Shown: piece after piece, positions 37,001 through 52,000 of the stretch | Layout of the letters: each line of letters opens with the position of its first letter | How positions within the stretch are numbered: position 1 is the first letter of the stretch | Assembly: GCF_000003815.2 (NCBI RefSeq) | Contig: NC_049983.1 | Location: forward strand, 5,310,803 to 5,374,802 | DNA from: Branchiostoma floridae | Taxonomy: Eukaryota; Chordata; Leptocardii; Amphioxiformes; Branchiostomatidae | Direction: 5' to 3' | DNA length: 64,000 nucleotides | Notes under the pieces: model-generated | What the model was told of the DNA's origin: nothing | Databases searched by the model: none | Seen by the model: the letters and a program-made list of their open reading frames with translations, nothing else | Program-made: the position numbers and the translations under genes

Positions 37001-40000
37001 GCGGATCCAAAGACGGGCGTGCCGCATTATTCTTGGTGACTCCTACGTAGGATACGACCTTGCACTCCAACGGCTAGGACTGTCATGGCTATCCGAGAGA
37101 AGGGAACTGTTATGTGTAAAGTTTGCTAAGTCACTCTTGAAATCTGAGTACAGAGACTGGCTACCTCCGCAAAGATTTCAGATAACTGGCCGCACTACCA
37201 GAAACAGTGATAAGGTAGATTGCCCAGCAGCACGAACCAACAGATATAGAAACTCGCCAATACCGTACATGTGCCAACTGATTAACAAGTATGGCCTGAT
37301 CACTGAGTGACTTTTGAAAGAATTGAGTGACTTTTGAACACATCTTTTGAACAAATTATATCGACTATTATATTGTGCATGCCTGTCCATAATAATAGAA
37401 TACTTGTCTTGATTGTGATATGTAGTCTAAGACCAATGGTCCCTTATCGGTGATAAAAGTCGTATTGGTAGCATTTAAGACTTTGAACTATGGTGTCCTT
37501 TTAAATTGATGTACTTAACTTATAGTGTATTTCTCCCTGGAGGAGCACATGTAAATGCCAACACAATTCAGACATAACTAAATGTCTGCAACGTGGTATG
37601 TTAATAAAGATTTAAAAGAAAAGAACACTTTGTATTTCTGTACAAAATATGTATTTCTCGTGAAGAACGAAGGGGCACAATGTTTTGTTATGACTGAAGA
37701 TGTGTTTAATAAGTCCATCTTTGAATAGCCCGGTAAGATTACCAGTATGCTTTGATGTCTGGACCCTTGATATAAAATTGGGGTTTTATCCTTTTTGTCT
37801 GCTACAAATTCTGGCATGAGGTTCAGCCTGAGGTCAAGCCACAGAAAATTGTCCATTTTTTACTATGTACAATACATTTGTAAATCAAGGATGTTAAGAA
37901 AAGAAAAAGGAGTAGGATCCTGATTAGCACCCTGCCTTTGTTTTGGCCTGTTAAACCCTGCTGCGTCCCATTGTTCCGGCTGGCCGGTGGCATGCCTCTA
38001 ACTGTGGTGTTTGACTCCTATGTTCACGCAAAAAAAGCCACATAATGAGCCGGCCAAGACGTCACAGGCAGCGGAGGTGACGGTGGAAGGCTTGATTAGA
38101 AGACAAAGCCCCTTTGGTTTCCAAGAATTTCCTTATTTGGATTGCACAGTAGTCAGTAGAGCTGTGCAGAGGTATTTGGAAGAACAACATCGCAGTCATG
38201 TTAAGGTCTCAGACCCGGGTTTCTTTTTTGACTTTGGAGGTTGGCAGATGCCCTGAGGCCGAAGTCTCCACTAAGAAACGTAGGACGCGAAACATGACAT
38301 ATTTTTCTCCAATTAAAGTACGCACCCCTGATTTGGGGAAGATAATATAAAGAGTGTTGTTGCTGTTCTTGGGATATACACCTCTCAACAACTTCTCAAA
38401 ATCACTCCAGTGTAAGTCACCCTTGGCACCACTTAATTAGGGTGAACAATGAAAATAATGCCCATAGCCGGGTGGGTGTATGCAAATCAAGACCCAATGT
38501 TAATGTTTTTTCACATGTGAGTTGAACATTGCTGAAAGGGGAAAAATCTTGAGACTTTTTAACCTCCTTGAATGAATTAAACTGTACATGTAGTTCTGAT
38601 CCAGAAATTGTTATATTTTAACTTTTTATGATTATATGACTGCAAGATAATGAAGTGTTAGTGTTGAATCATGGTAACCTATTTCCTTAAAGATTCCGTG
38701 GCTGGAAATTAGGAATAATGTAAGAAAAACATCAAAGGGTGCTGCACTGTATGAGGGTGTGGCCATGCTTTGAAGGTACAGTACTGATTGGATTACTCTT
38801 AAAAAATAACAGATATCGCATTATCGTCACAATATCATTGCAATATCATTGCGATGTTGTCATGATATCATCACGTTGTGCAACTTGTTGCGTAAAGCAT
38901 TTTTTGCATTTGAGTTTTGTCCCAGCCTGTCGATCAGATGCGTTGCCCTGTGTTATCAGGCAGTGATCTGGTGTGTTACCCATGTGTGGAGAACCTTGGA
39001 ACATGGCAGACTGTACAGTTTGTTGTGATAAATGTACAGGTAGGCCATTATGGCAAAATGTGAGATGCGAATAGCACCATACAGGGGTGAAACGCGTGGT
39101 GCATAGCGCCATTAGAAGGCGGAACGGGAGTTGTCGATTTTCCCCCTAGAAGCTGTATCGTGAAGTGCGATACGAATCCCGTGCTGATCATCTCGCTTTG
39201 CGCCGTCACAAGTTTTGAATTTGTCCACACGTATCTTAGTTATGAAACTTTTACAGACTGGGGCAAAATTGCCAGTTATACAGTACGAGCACTGTAAAAA
39301 GTAACACAATTACGGAAATTCGAAAATGCCAACAGGGCATAATTACGATCGTGTACACGTTTACAGTGAACACCAGATTTCGGAGCTGCTACATGTAGCT
39401 CATTAACGATAATGAGGTCGATAATAAGCAGCATGTCCTCACCGTAAGAACTGATTAGTGCCTTGATTTTACAACAGTGTGAATACTAAGAATGCTGTAA
39501 AATTGACGTAAGGCAGGCTTCTGCTGGTGCAGTCTTCGGGTTGCTAGCGAGCCGGTGCATTCTCTTCGGTATAAAATTCTTTTTTTTTTGGTCGAAAATG
39601 TAATATCCAACACGACTTTTATACTAATATTCTCTGAAATGAGAAAACCGTAGTTTGGATTGATTCGATTGTGTTATCCATCAGAAATTTTCTGCATTCA
39701 AAGCCGCACACATTTGGTCGTTGACCCCGAAATACAAAGGCTTGCGTGGATAGGTCGTTGACCCGTAAATACGCAGCATGCATGGATATGCCTGCGGACT
39801 TCGAGCTAGCAGTAGTAAACTTAATCTTTATACTTGCTCTTCTAGATAGCTTTAGAAAAATAAGAAGTTGGCAATGATCAAAGTTTGCATCATTCTTGTT
39901 GATGAATAATTGCTAACTAAGAAGTCTATTTGAGCCCACCCTGGCCACACTGTTTATCACCAGTGTAATTTGGGCTCTAGCTGCTCTATAGATCTGAGAC

Positions 40001-43000
40001 TGGATGCAACATAGGATCTGCTGACTTTCACAAAGTTTCAGTGCTTTGGCGACAAACACATTTGTACATGTAAGATAGTTATTTTACATGGGATACATTT
40101 CAGAAATGTAAAAAAAATAGTATCATAAACAATCACAGCACTGCCGTTGGGGAAATCATCAGACACTTGTGCAATTGCATGCCATCTTGATCATGCAAAA
40201 ATTCTAGATACAAAATCAAGAAAAGCTGGCTTGAGAAAGCATATTATATTCTGTATCACATCACATTGGCAGATAGATAATTTAGATTCTACCCAGATCG
40301 ATATTGATTCTTGTCTTGCACTTGTTTTATTTTCAGCAATCCCTTGTAATCACCTGCGAAAAGTCGCATACCCATGTAGTTCCAGAGCCGAGGAAATCCT
40401 GGGGGGCCCTCATATTTGTGAACTTAATCAAACAAGCCACAACACTAGATAGGCATCGTAATTCGTATGTTTTAAATAGATTTGACAGAAATTGGACAAA
40501 GGTTTCGGTGGTCCCATGTGGGTCAGCTGATCGTGTGGGAAAAAGTTAAAACTAGAGTGGCACTGACAGTCCGGGGTTGCCTGACTGTCTGGCACGGAGC
40601 GCCGGCAAGTCTGTGACTTTGTCGCAAGCTCGTTCTGATTTCGTTAGCCATTGAGTGCAGAGAATTGAAAAATAACGATAGACGTACTAAAGAGTACTGA
40701 AAGTACAGTGGTTCATTACTTTGGAGCTCTTGGCGTGATTCGTTTCCAAAAGTAAACAACATTCAATGACATGTATGTTAGTACGAATCTACAGACCGGC
40801 GATGCCACAGTCTATGTTACTATGGTTGTAATTGTGATGGACAGTCATGTGGTTTTATCTATAACAATATTCAAACACCTCAGCATATCGATAACTTCTA
40901 GAATGTGTAATAGTTTCCAGGAAACATATCTACAAGAGATGCCCACAGTTTCTAACCTCCATGCTGTTATCTACATTTTCTCTTCTCTATTTGCCAGGTT
41001 GCATGGGAGACACACAGTTCTGTTTCCGGATTCGTCAGAGCCCAGGACGGAAGGCACCTTCACATACAGACACACAATGGGAGAGAGATGCACCAGTCTA
41101 CCTACATCGGGACCACGCCCATTACTATGGTTACGTGTACTTCCGTCAAGTAAAGGACAAGTCTTCAAGGAGAGGATACTTCCAGAAGGCATGTAGAATA
41201 GAGGGTTAACGACCCACCCAAGGTTTATATGAATTATGATGTCAGAAAGCCTAAGAATGATTTCTTCAGTGGTTATAGCAAATTACTCAACCCTCTGGAA
41301 AAAACTGATGCACCCCCAAACCAACCTCGGATAGGTATCATGGCCAATGTACATTGTACCCTACAGACTCAAATGTGAAGAACCCAACTGCACAATATCT
41401 AGTACATACTAAAAGATTGCCTGAAATTTTTCCTGTTCTACCCCCACAGTCACTCGTGCTGGTCACCCGGCTTCCCTTCAACAACCTTTTCAACTTCCTG
41501 ACAGAGATTGTCGCTCCAGAGTACTTTGACAATGGAGAGCCCTGCCTGGAAGCTGCCTGTCATGACATTGACCAGTGGCCTTCTCCACAGCCTGGGGAGA
41601 CTCTGTCACTTCCTATGATGGGGATGGTCATACAGGTTAGAGGTGCTTTCTTAGGACATACTGGGGTACCGATTTTTACATAGGGGGGAGGATTGCTCCC
41701 ATAAAAAATTAAGCTGAAACTGTTGAAATATTTTCACTAGTAAAAGTTTAATCAAATTTACTTTACCAGCTTAAACAGGCATTGTTAATGCTATAGCAGT
41801 GATGTACAGAGACACATCTGCAGTTGTTATCACCCCAGATGGAGAAACTGACATGTTTAGCATTGACACTGGTGTACTGCAGGAGGACCCTCTTACCCCA
41901 TTTTTATTCATGATATGTCTATACTACGCGTTAAGGTGCTTGATTTCAGACACTGATGGTTTTACACTCCGTTGTCAGCGTAGTAGTTGCCACCCTGTAG
42001 AAGTTCTTGCTGATATTGACTTTGCAGACGACATTGCCCTTTTGGAAAATTCATTACTTTTTGCACAAATCCTGTTAGATAAAGTAGAGGTGGCATGTCA
42101 GGCCATCGGTTTATATTCTAACCCATCCAAAACAAAATACATGCATATACATGTAAACCCAACATCTTCCCAGCAACTGTATGTCTGACGGCTCTGAAAT
42201 CGAGCGTGTAGTAGACAAAAAATATTTAGGGGGTTATACAAATTCTGAGAAAGATATGGAATATATATATATATATAGGGTTGCTCAAGCTTGGAGAAAG
42301 ATATGGAATATATATATATATATATATAGGGTTGCTCAAGCTTGGAGTTCTCTCCATTCTTTACAGAAGATATGGAAAGCAACCCCACATTTTACAAAAA
42401 GTACAGTCAAGCCATTTCACATGGAAATCTCACTGGAGCAACTACTTCAGATGAAATGGAAAACGTTATCTCTGAATGGGCCAGCTATAAATGTTTGACT
42501 CTGAAAGGTAAAAGGAAACCTCTGCAGAAAAAAATAAAAACAAAAGATGGTTCAATAAAAGTTGCACGGAAATGAAACGTGAAATGAAAAACCTAGCTAC
42601 CCTACTCGAAAAACACCCACTGAACCCAGAAATATGGGAAAAATTCAAAATGAAAAAGGAATACAGAAAATTGGTTAAAAAGCAAAAGCGTGACTTTCAG
42701 CAGAAAATATCCCACCCGCTATTGTCTCTCAGGGAAAGTTTTTCTGGAACTTAGTAAAGAAACTAAAGCCAGAAAAAATAGCAGGAGGCAACCAGATCTC
42801 AGACGAGGTGTGGTTACAATACTTAAATAACCTATAGAACAAAAATCTACCAAACACGACTAGGGATTGTGATACCAACCTTCCCGCCACAGAAACTGTG
42901 GACACTTCTTCCATGTTTAGCACTGCTCCAATAGACAGATATTTTCTTGACACCTATCCCTAATAGACAATACGATTAATGTTAGGCCATTCTATTTATA

Positions 43001-46000
43001 ATTGAGTTAATGGGAAATGGTTTGGGTTTTCAGAATTTTATGCAATTCCCAGATTTATGCCAATGGCTGTGATGGTGTCTACTGTACCCCCATGAAAATT
43101 GTGATATTGTTTTTGGTGTGTCTGTCTGTGTGTCTGCTTGTCCCGTTTTTGATGGGGGTATAACAAAAATTTAAAAAAAGAGAGAAAACCTGACAGGAGG
43201 GACAAGACGTTTTTTCACTGTTTTCATTTTGTTACATCATTTCAAAGAACATACAAGAGAAGAAGGAAAGAAAAAGGGATGTGTAAAGCTACCCATGACA
43301 GGTTACTTGTCCTCCGAGCTCCCACCAACCCACTCCTGCCAGCTTGACACATACAAATAAAAAAGACATACAAAACGTACAAGACAGACAGTTCATGCCA
43401 GTAGACTGATATGACTGTGTGTTTGGGTGTCCAGTTTTTGTAGTAAACTTTTTTTCAGCTTATGATAGGTGGAACATAAACAGATGCTAGTAGTATGTGA
43501 ATGAGGAAATGATTTGCATAAATCATGCAAAAAATACTCAATGATAGTTGATGGGAATTTTATACTTGTGACATGTGTAAGTTTGTCAATGATGAACATC
43601 GCCATGCATAAATCATATTAATGTGTAAGTAATTTGCATAAATTGTATACGAAAGCTCTTAGACTATATGTGAATATTTCATGGAGGTATGAGGTCACCA
43701 AAGTCTAGTTTATTTATCTTGTTGACAAACAGAGGGACGGACAAATGCTTAGTGGTCAAAATATAACCTACATGACATACGTCATGGAGGTAATAAGGAT
43801 TTGTGGCTAGTCCATTCTATTACACATACGTACATGTTTTTTGTGCAGACCTTCTTAGGGCACATATGGCAGCATGTTACCTTGCTGTCTCAATATCAGG
43901 GTATTTTACAAGGGGCGGTTATAAGCCCCTTCATCTGTAATGCTCAGACACCTCCTTGATCACAGATCCCCAAACGTGATGCCATAGCCAGGATTTAAAC
44001 CGGGGTCTCACAGTTACCAACTCATTGGAACCAGGAGCTCAACTGTGAAGCATGTACAAGGACAATTTTGTAAGTCAACTGAAGTCTTGTGCATCAGTAC
44101 ATAGAAATTATACATGAATGTACAAAATGTAATGTTTGATATTTCTGTTTTTAGGTGCGAATACCATCCAAACAGGACAAGTTAGCGACCACTCCCGTCC
44201 AGGTTATCCACCAACAGTCTACTGTAAGTTCCCATTCATATATGCTCATATGAGTAATGAACAACAATCTACTGTAAATTCCCGCCCATATACTGACATA
44301 GTCATGTACATGTAACAAGTGGTCTTAGTTTTCCTTTCCACATGTTTTGACTTGTAGAAAGTGTACAAAAGTTATTTCAATTAAGATATGAAATGTAATT
44401 GTCTCACTCATCCCTGTCCACTTCAAAGTTCAAATGGCCTAGAATTACAAATTATTATCACTCAATACCAATGAAAAGTTTGGTCAATACCAATGGAAGA
44501 AACTTTGAAGTAACTGAAGTAAGGCGACTTCAGTAAGGTCATTTCTGCACTTTATTTTTGTGACCTCTTGATGTAAGCAGCAAAACCACACAAAACGCAT
44601 ATCGAACGCACAATTCGGGTGATCCGGCCCAAAATTGCAACCTTTACTTAGTGTACGTGGCAGACTTCCTTTTTACTTTTTTTAGCCAGGTTGCCCGGGT
44701 GGCAACATGAGTCAAAAGCCAGGTTGCCCCATCAGCATTTCAGTTTCCTGCACTTCATTGTTTTCTTGAATTCAACTGCTTGTCTTTTGTTCTAGTTAAC
44801 TTAAGTTTTATCATATGAATTAGTTAACTAACTCAAAAGCTCTCAAACAGTTATGGTATTACAACTAAAAAAAAATTGAAAAAGAAATACAACTATTAGT
44901 ACTAAGTAGATTTCTAAGACAAAAACCAGGAGTTCAAGTAGAATTTGCTGGGATTGTTACATCATCATCATCATACTGACAGGTACAATTTATTTCATGT
45001 TGGCTGAAAAAATTACATGCAATTTGATAAAACCTTCTTGGAAAAACCTGCATGCAAAGCCTTATCTGTATACACCTTTCTCACGCGGCGGCCATCATAG
45101 ATTGAAGACGAGGTCAATGAGGCAAAGACAAAACTTATTTCTAAAATCAGCTCCCATTTATTTTTTTCCCCAGACCACACAAATTTTTACAATATATGGT
45201 CAAATTATAAATACTATAACCAGTGTTATGCAGCGCGAAATATGTAGCAATCTAGACTCGCGTACTGATCCCATATTCCCTTAAGAGATGCAAAATAAAA
45301 ACATAATGCAAATATTTGACGGACATGCAGCCATTCTCTTATTGGTCAATTTTCTAATTTCCATGCTATCATTGGCTGAACTGCTAATTATGATGGACAG
45401 TCTTTTGTTTGCCTCATTGAACTCGTTTTAGATCTATCATGGCCGCCGCGTGAGAAAGGTGTATGTAGTCAGTACAAAAGCTCTCAAAAAGCTCTTCACA
45501 AAAAGTTCAAAAGGGGGAGCACTGTTGCAAGTTTTTTTAAAAAAAGGATCATTGTTGACTGTCTCTGTGCATCTTTTGGACTTGTTCAAATCTTTTTTAT
45601 TTCAGGGACATCAAAACAAGTTTACTGGGCACCAGGGCTCTAGCCAGCGTCCTTTTTTCTGTCAATTGAGGGATATTTGCCGCATGTGCCGGAAAAATTT
45701 TAAAACCAATCTGTCAACCTTGACAGACAAAAATCCTTGGTGGAAGCTTCAGGCAGCTTGGAGACTTTAAAATTGTTCAAAAATCGCATTACAAAACATG
45801 TCTTATTTTCTCTCAATGACAACTTTTATATCGTAGTGTCATAGCGAAGTCAGTTAATTTTGCGGTTTTAGCGACAATGGGTATTGGCTGACAGATAAAA
45901 ATTTCGAGCTGGCTAGAGTCCTGCTGGGCACTGAATATTGAAAACATTTGCCAACTTTGTTTTTTGGCACTATGAAAAAGGAGTTTATGGGCAAAACCTT

Positions 46001-49000
46001 TCTTTGTTTTGGGGATGTTAATAATGTGTTTTAATTGGGATAAGGTCTAGAAATATGATCAAGTACTAGTAGCTAAACCCAGACGTTTTGCAAAAAGATT
46101 TTATTTTTTTCAACCTGCAGCTGTCGGCCTAATTTTTTTCTGAAAAAAATCCGAGAAGTGACAAATTAATTTGGTGCGCGCCAATTCACTTTAGCTGGCT
46201 CTACGGCAGCACAAACATGCCAGTACAAAAAGTAATGGCCAGCAAAAGTATTTTATGAGCAAAAAGAAAAAAAAAAGAAAAGAAAAAGACCCAGAAAGCC
46301 TGCTCTGAAGGTTACATGAACAGTTCTTCTTGTTCTTTTCTACCCTGGGGGCCAGTCGGGATCGGGCAGCTAGGACAGTTTATTTGTCGGCCCAAGACAG
46401 TCAGGCCCGCCAATCTTCTATCAGCACTCGGGGGAGTTTGAGCCCAATGAGGTCCACTTGTCCTTTTCCCTTTGGAAAGGGTAGCAACAACTCCTTCAAA
46501 ACTCCCCGGAGCGCTAATGTGAGATCGGCGGGCTGCCTTCCTTCCCCAAACAAAACTCGCTAGCTAAATGATCCTGTCTGGTATCCAGGGTAGTTCTTTT
46601 CATCCTTTCATTCATGAGAAGTACATAATTCATTATATATTAATATATAGGAATTGTTATATTTTTCAACATCTGATATTATTTCGAGTTTCACAAATAT
46701 TGATACTTTTAGTGATACCTTATTTCTTACATTTTCTTCCTTCTGAGTTCATCTCTGCAATCTGCCCAAACAATTATAACAGTAATCTTTATTGCAAACT
46801 CTTGCCCGAAGGCTAATTCAAACAGCGTGGTATACATGATTGTATACTCAACAAGGAACTTGTATACATAATTGTATACTCAACAAGGAAGGAACAAGAT
46901 ATTTATAGATGAATGGGGAATAACATCTTTTCTAAATCTACATCAATCTGCTTAAGCTGTTTAATGGGTTTGACTTCTTTTCTGTGTGCAGTGGGAGATG
47001 AATTGTCCAACATTTTCATAGATAAAGGGGTTGGACGACTTAAGCAAGAAAATTGTTTTTTGTTGGTCGGTAAGATGTGAGAAGCTTGGGAAAGTTTCAG
47101 TGATTTTATGGAAAATTTTCTTCCTTTTGTAAAATGAACATTGACAAATAAAATGAAGTTCATCTTCCACTGCTTTCCCTGAACAGTAATACATGTTCTC
47201 TCGCCAACGGACAGTTTTTTGTACCTGCCCCTTTCTATTTCTAGTGAATGAGCACTTATCCTCATTTTACATGCATTGGACCTTAGCTCAAAATCTGTGT
47301 GGTACAGGTAACTTTCCATATTGTAGTCAGCTTAAGGTTTACATTAATTTTGTAGATACATTTGATACATACATTGTGCATTAATTGTTTTGAACTGTTC
47401 CAGTCCCCAATACCTGCCCCATATGTGCTGCCTTCACTACACGAAGCTGATATTTTCAAGTAAGTTTTTTTTGTATGTATGTATGTATGTACATGTACAT
47501 GTGCATATTCCAGGACTGGCCCCTCGCGTAGGGTAATACCACCCCTTACGAAGTGATATACCCTTATTCGGCAGAGTACAAGACGGTGATGCGCCACGTC
47601 TCCTGTCCGGGTGAATGTTCCAACATGTCACTCACCATATTTTTTTTTTTGCAGTTCACTTATTACCTTTGCCAAGAAGGTTATGTTTTTGATAGCTATC
47701 TAATGTATGTATGTATGTATGTTTGAAGACCAGCATAACTCAAGAATGCCTAGATGGATTGATGTTGATATTTGGTATGCAGGTAGGTCTAAGGAAACGA
47801 TCACTAGAATAGTAGATTTTGGGCCAAGATTACAGGGTAGCATGAAGTGTTGATGTTTGTTGGCCATTTATTTCTCCTACAAATAAATTGTTTTTGAGAA
47901 AATTAGGGAAATGTGGATTGTTTTTATCTTAGCTCAAGCTAGCTTAGTTCATGATGCAAAAAATCAAACAGTTCTATCTGTTTGGCAAGCTGAAATGGAT
48001 GAATTTGTCATCATTAATGCTCCTTTTGGATATGAAACAAATTTTTTGGAACCTCCTCGCTAGGTGGACCTGATCATGGAACGGTTTCTAGGTATCCAGA
48101 TTTTTTTTGTAAATTGTCATCATGAATATGGATTCAGATTACATCCAGGAACGTGCATTCATAGTTGGTGGTGTCACGGGGAAAAGTAGAGTTTTAGACC
48201 TGTCAGCCGGTTATTTGGGCCGCGTTTTTAATTGTAAAATTTGTTGTTATTACCCGGCCACCTCCTGGTTGACAGGGGAACCGACAGTCTTGAAATCGGT
48301 GGGGGGATAGTATAGTATTAAAGATGAGTATCATTTCGTTATGACTTGTCCTACATATTAAGAAGGAAGAGAAATGTTAATCCAATCAATCACATATAAG
48401 CCAAATGCACAAAAACATGCATCTCTACCACGCACAAGTAGTGACACTTAAGTAGTAGTACTTTTATCATGTCATGAGTCCATCTATCTACAATCATTTA
48501 TAATGCCATGCCAAAAAGAAACTTTACCTTGTAGAGCTGTGTCTTTGTAGTGTTTTGATTCCTTACTAATTGTATGAATATGTGTATTATAAACATGCGT
48601 ATGTTGTTATGTATGCCTTACTAAGATTGAATTGTGATATTCTTAAAAGACGTAAAATTTTACATCCAGGTGTCTCCACCCAGTGCTACCACACGTACAG
48701 ATGTTATGGGAACTTGTTCTCACAACAGAGGTATGGCTCTTCTTTTAACATTTTATACAAACTGCAACTCTAAGAATTCAAAGACTTCAAATGTCAGGTA
48801 TAAGATTTCCTCATATTATTGCAATATTCCAGTCTGGATGTCAGAACATCCAATTTATTCAGTTTTGCACTTTTTTATGGAATCACGGCATTTGGGCTGC
48901 GATCCCATCTGCTGCGCCATTGAAGTTGCAGAGCGATGGACATCCAACGAAATGTTTCCCATTATTGAAAACATTTTGTTGGTGTGTTTTTCTTTGTTCT

Positions 49001-52000
49001 TCTTCTTCTGTCATGAAGTTCCTCGCATAACTGCTAGGAGGTGATGGTAGACTGGAGGCTGCAAGCAGATTGTGCTTCCTCCTTATGTAACTGCGTCTTA
49101 GTTAAAACTCATTTTTCATTGGGATGTGAATATGTTTTTTTCTTTTTTGGTAACTCCTTGGCGGAGCCTTATTTTTTTTATGGCATTGTATATGAGTTTG
49201 TTTGTTTGTTTGTTTGTGCCTTTATTTTGACTCGATAGATACTCCATCGGCCTATGAGTAGCTTAACACAAGGCAAATACCTGTCACGGAACATCCTGCA
49301 GTTTCTGGACAATGTTGCCCTTCTAGTTTGGAATTCACTTAATAAATTGTATTACATTTCTTGATAGTAATAACTGTTAACACTTTTTCATTTGTTCAAT
49401 GACATTGTTTTCATCCAGCCCATAATTGTGATGGCACCTTCTCCAACTGTGTGTTCTGAAACAGTATTGGCACTTACTAGGTAAGTACATTGATTATACT
49501 GTTAGGGACCGTACGACATTTAGCGAGGGGGGAGGGCCGGTCGCCAGAGGGGGGAGGGCCAAGCAAAAAAATACTTGCCAGGGGGAGGGCCTAGCAAAAA
49601 AAAATTGACTTGGGGGGAGGGCCAAGCAAAAAAAAATAGCTTGGTCTGCCAGCAAAATATGTCCCTTAAAATCCAAGAAATGGCGTTTCAGAGGGTCAAG
49701 ATTTCAAAATTCTTCTGGATCTCCGCAAGGGATCGCCCAAGTTCGGCGCTCGGGACACAGTGAAAAATGCAAAAGGGAGGGGGCGGGGCTTATGCATGAC
49801 GCCCTCGAAAACCTTTTTCAGTTACAGAAATGTTATTAAACTCTAGATTAGTCTGCCAGCAAAATTTACCCCTGTCTTTAATATTGTCCTCAAAATGTAA
49901 GAAATGACGTTTCAGAGCTCGAGGGGAAAGATTTGCAAATTTCCCTGGATCCTTTTGACGTGACCGGACTCGCGCCTTTGATGACCGACATTGTGATAAT
50001 GTGTTTGAAGGGTGATTCACTTTTGTATTTCTAAATTGAAATGCCATTAAATTTAGCTTTGTTTGTCAGCAAAATATTTCCCTCAAACTGAAGGAAATAG
50101 CTTTTAAGAGGGTCAAGATTTCAAAATTTCCCCGAACCTACCTTGCGATTCTTCGTGCCTTTGGCGCCAGACATGGTGTTCGGAACGTCGTTCTCAAAAA
50201 CTTGAAACCCTCATATTTTTTTCATAGAAATGTTATTTAACCAGCAAATTTTCCCTTTAAAAAGCAATGCAGGAAATCTTGGCAAAAAGCGTGCCATTTC
50301 TAACAGATCTCCTGCAAGTCTGCGTTCTCACGCCCGCCGGCGGCTAGAGAGAAGCAACCGGTCTTCCCCTCCGTGGGAAAATCAGCGTCGGCGACCCCCT
50401 CCCCACTACAGTTTTGGTTAGTCAAATCGTGCTGTCGTTTTGGTTTTCATTTTTTCCCCCGATTTACCATAAGTTATTACCACCACAGAACCAAGAAAAA
50501 GTCCAAAATATATGTAAATTGAAAATAGTTTCCGTCAAGCCGCTCAGGCCCGCGAGCTTGCAATACGTAAATTTAGGGGGCGGGGCGCGCGCCGCTTCGT
50601 GGGGCAAATCTACTAGAAATCCAGATACAAATGCTTTTTAGGTGTTGTTTTAATATCAAAACAATGAGATAGCTTCTATAAAGCAAATATCTATGCCTCT
50701 ATGAAGCAGATATTTATCCCTCTATTAAGCAGATATTTTGAGCCATTCTGTTTTCCCTTTATTTCTAGGTGTGAGAGATCTGCTTCGCGATGAAAATCAT
50801 GAAAAAGTATGACGCATTTAAGCACATTTCCAAATGGGAGCGCAGTGTTTTATTGGCGTCTTGAATATTTTTTTTCAAAGTTGATAGGAGGGGGGAGGGC
50901 CAAGCAAAAATATTTTGACTTGGGGGGAGGGCCTAGCAAAAAATTTTTTACCTGGGGGGAGGGCCTAGCAAAAATTTTTTGACCCTCTGGCGACCGGCCC
51001 TCCCCCCTCACTAAACGCCGTACGGTCCCTTACTGGTACTGTTATACTCATCATTCACTCACTCATTCATCCTCGCCACATACTGTATCAGTCTTTCAAC
51101 CACTCGGGACTGAGCAAAGAATGGTTGCTGACTGAGGACAGGTGGCTATTCCTGACAAATTGGTTGGCTGGTCGGATGAGTGATGTACATGTATCGTATA
51201 GTAATATTGGCTTATGCAAGAAGGAAAACTAGACATGAGAAACAGGAATTTTTGCTTGGGAGAGCATCTTAACTATGTAAAAAAGGACAGGACTGTTTCA
51301 ATGTGTGCTCTGTCAGGTGGTTGCCTGCACCTGGTGGTAGCTTGGACAGTTGTGACTGTACCATGGTTTTCAGAAGGTACTGTATATCACTAGTACTAGA
51401 AAGCCTGATTACCCTTACTCCAACTGCTGTGCTCTTACTGGAATTCAGAGGTGCTAAAATTTCATACACAACACATGTACTGGTAAGGATGTTTACACAT
51501 GGTACTAGTTTGAGATTGGCAGGGAAATCTAGGTACTTTTTTTGCAATTGACCTGCAAAATCCGTCATAGTGCTTGTAGCACAAAAGCATTATCATGATC
51601 ACAAATGAACTATTCTTGATTTGTTGAATACAGTCAGATTTTGCTGAGCAGTCTTACTGTGTTGATGTGTTTCAGTATGATATCTCCACTGAACTTCTGC
51701 TCAGACTTCCGTCCTTACTTCACCATCCATGACAGCGAGTTCAAGGAGTACACCACTAAAACACAGGCTGCGTAAGTACATTGTTAACTGAACTTAGATT
51801 TTTTATCAGCATGAAGTGCAAGCAACGTTAGTAAGTCTATTGCCGAACGTTTGTATGACTTTATCCTGGTTATAGTGAATTCGTTCTGTACACATACATG
51901 TACATACTAAATTATTGTGCATAATTCCTGTTACATTGTAGGAACCCCTATTGAATTTTCTAGATTCAAGTACACACTTTTTAAAGTTTTCATACAGAGC

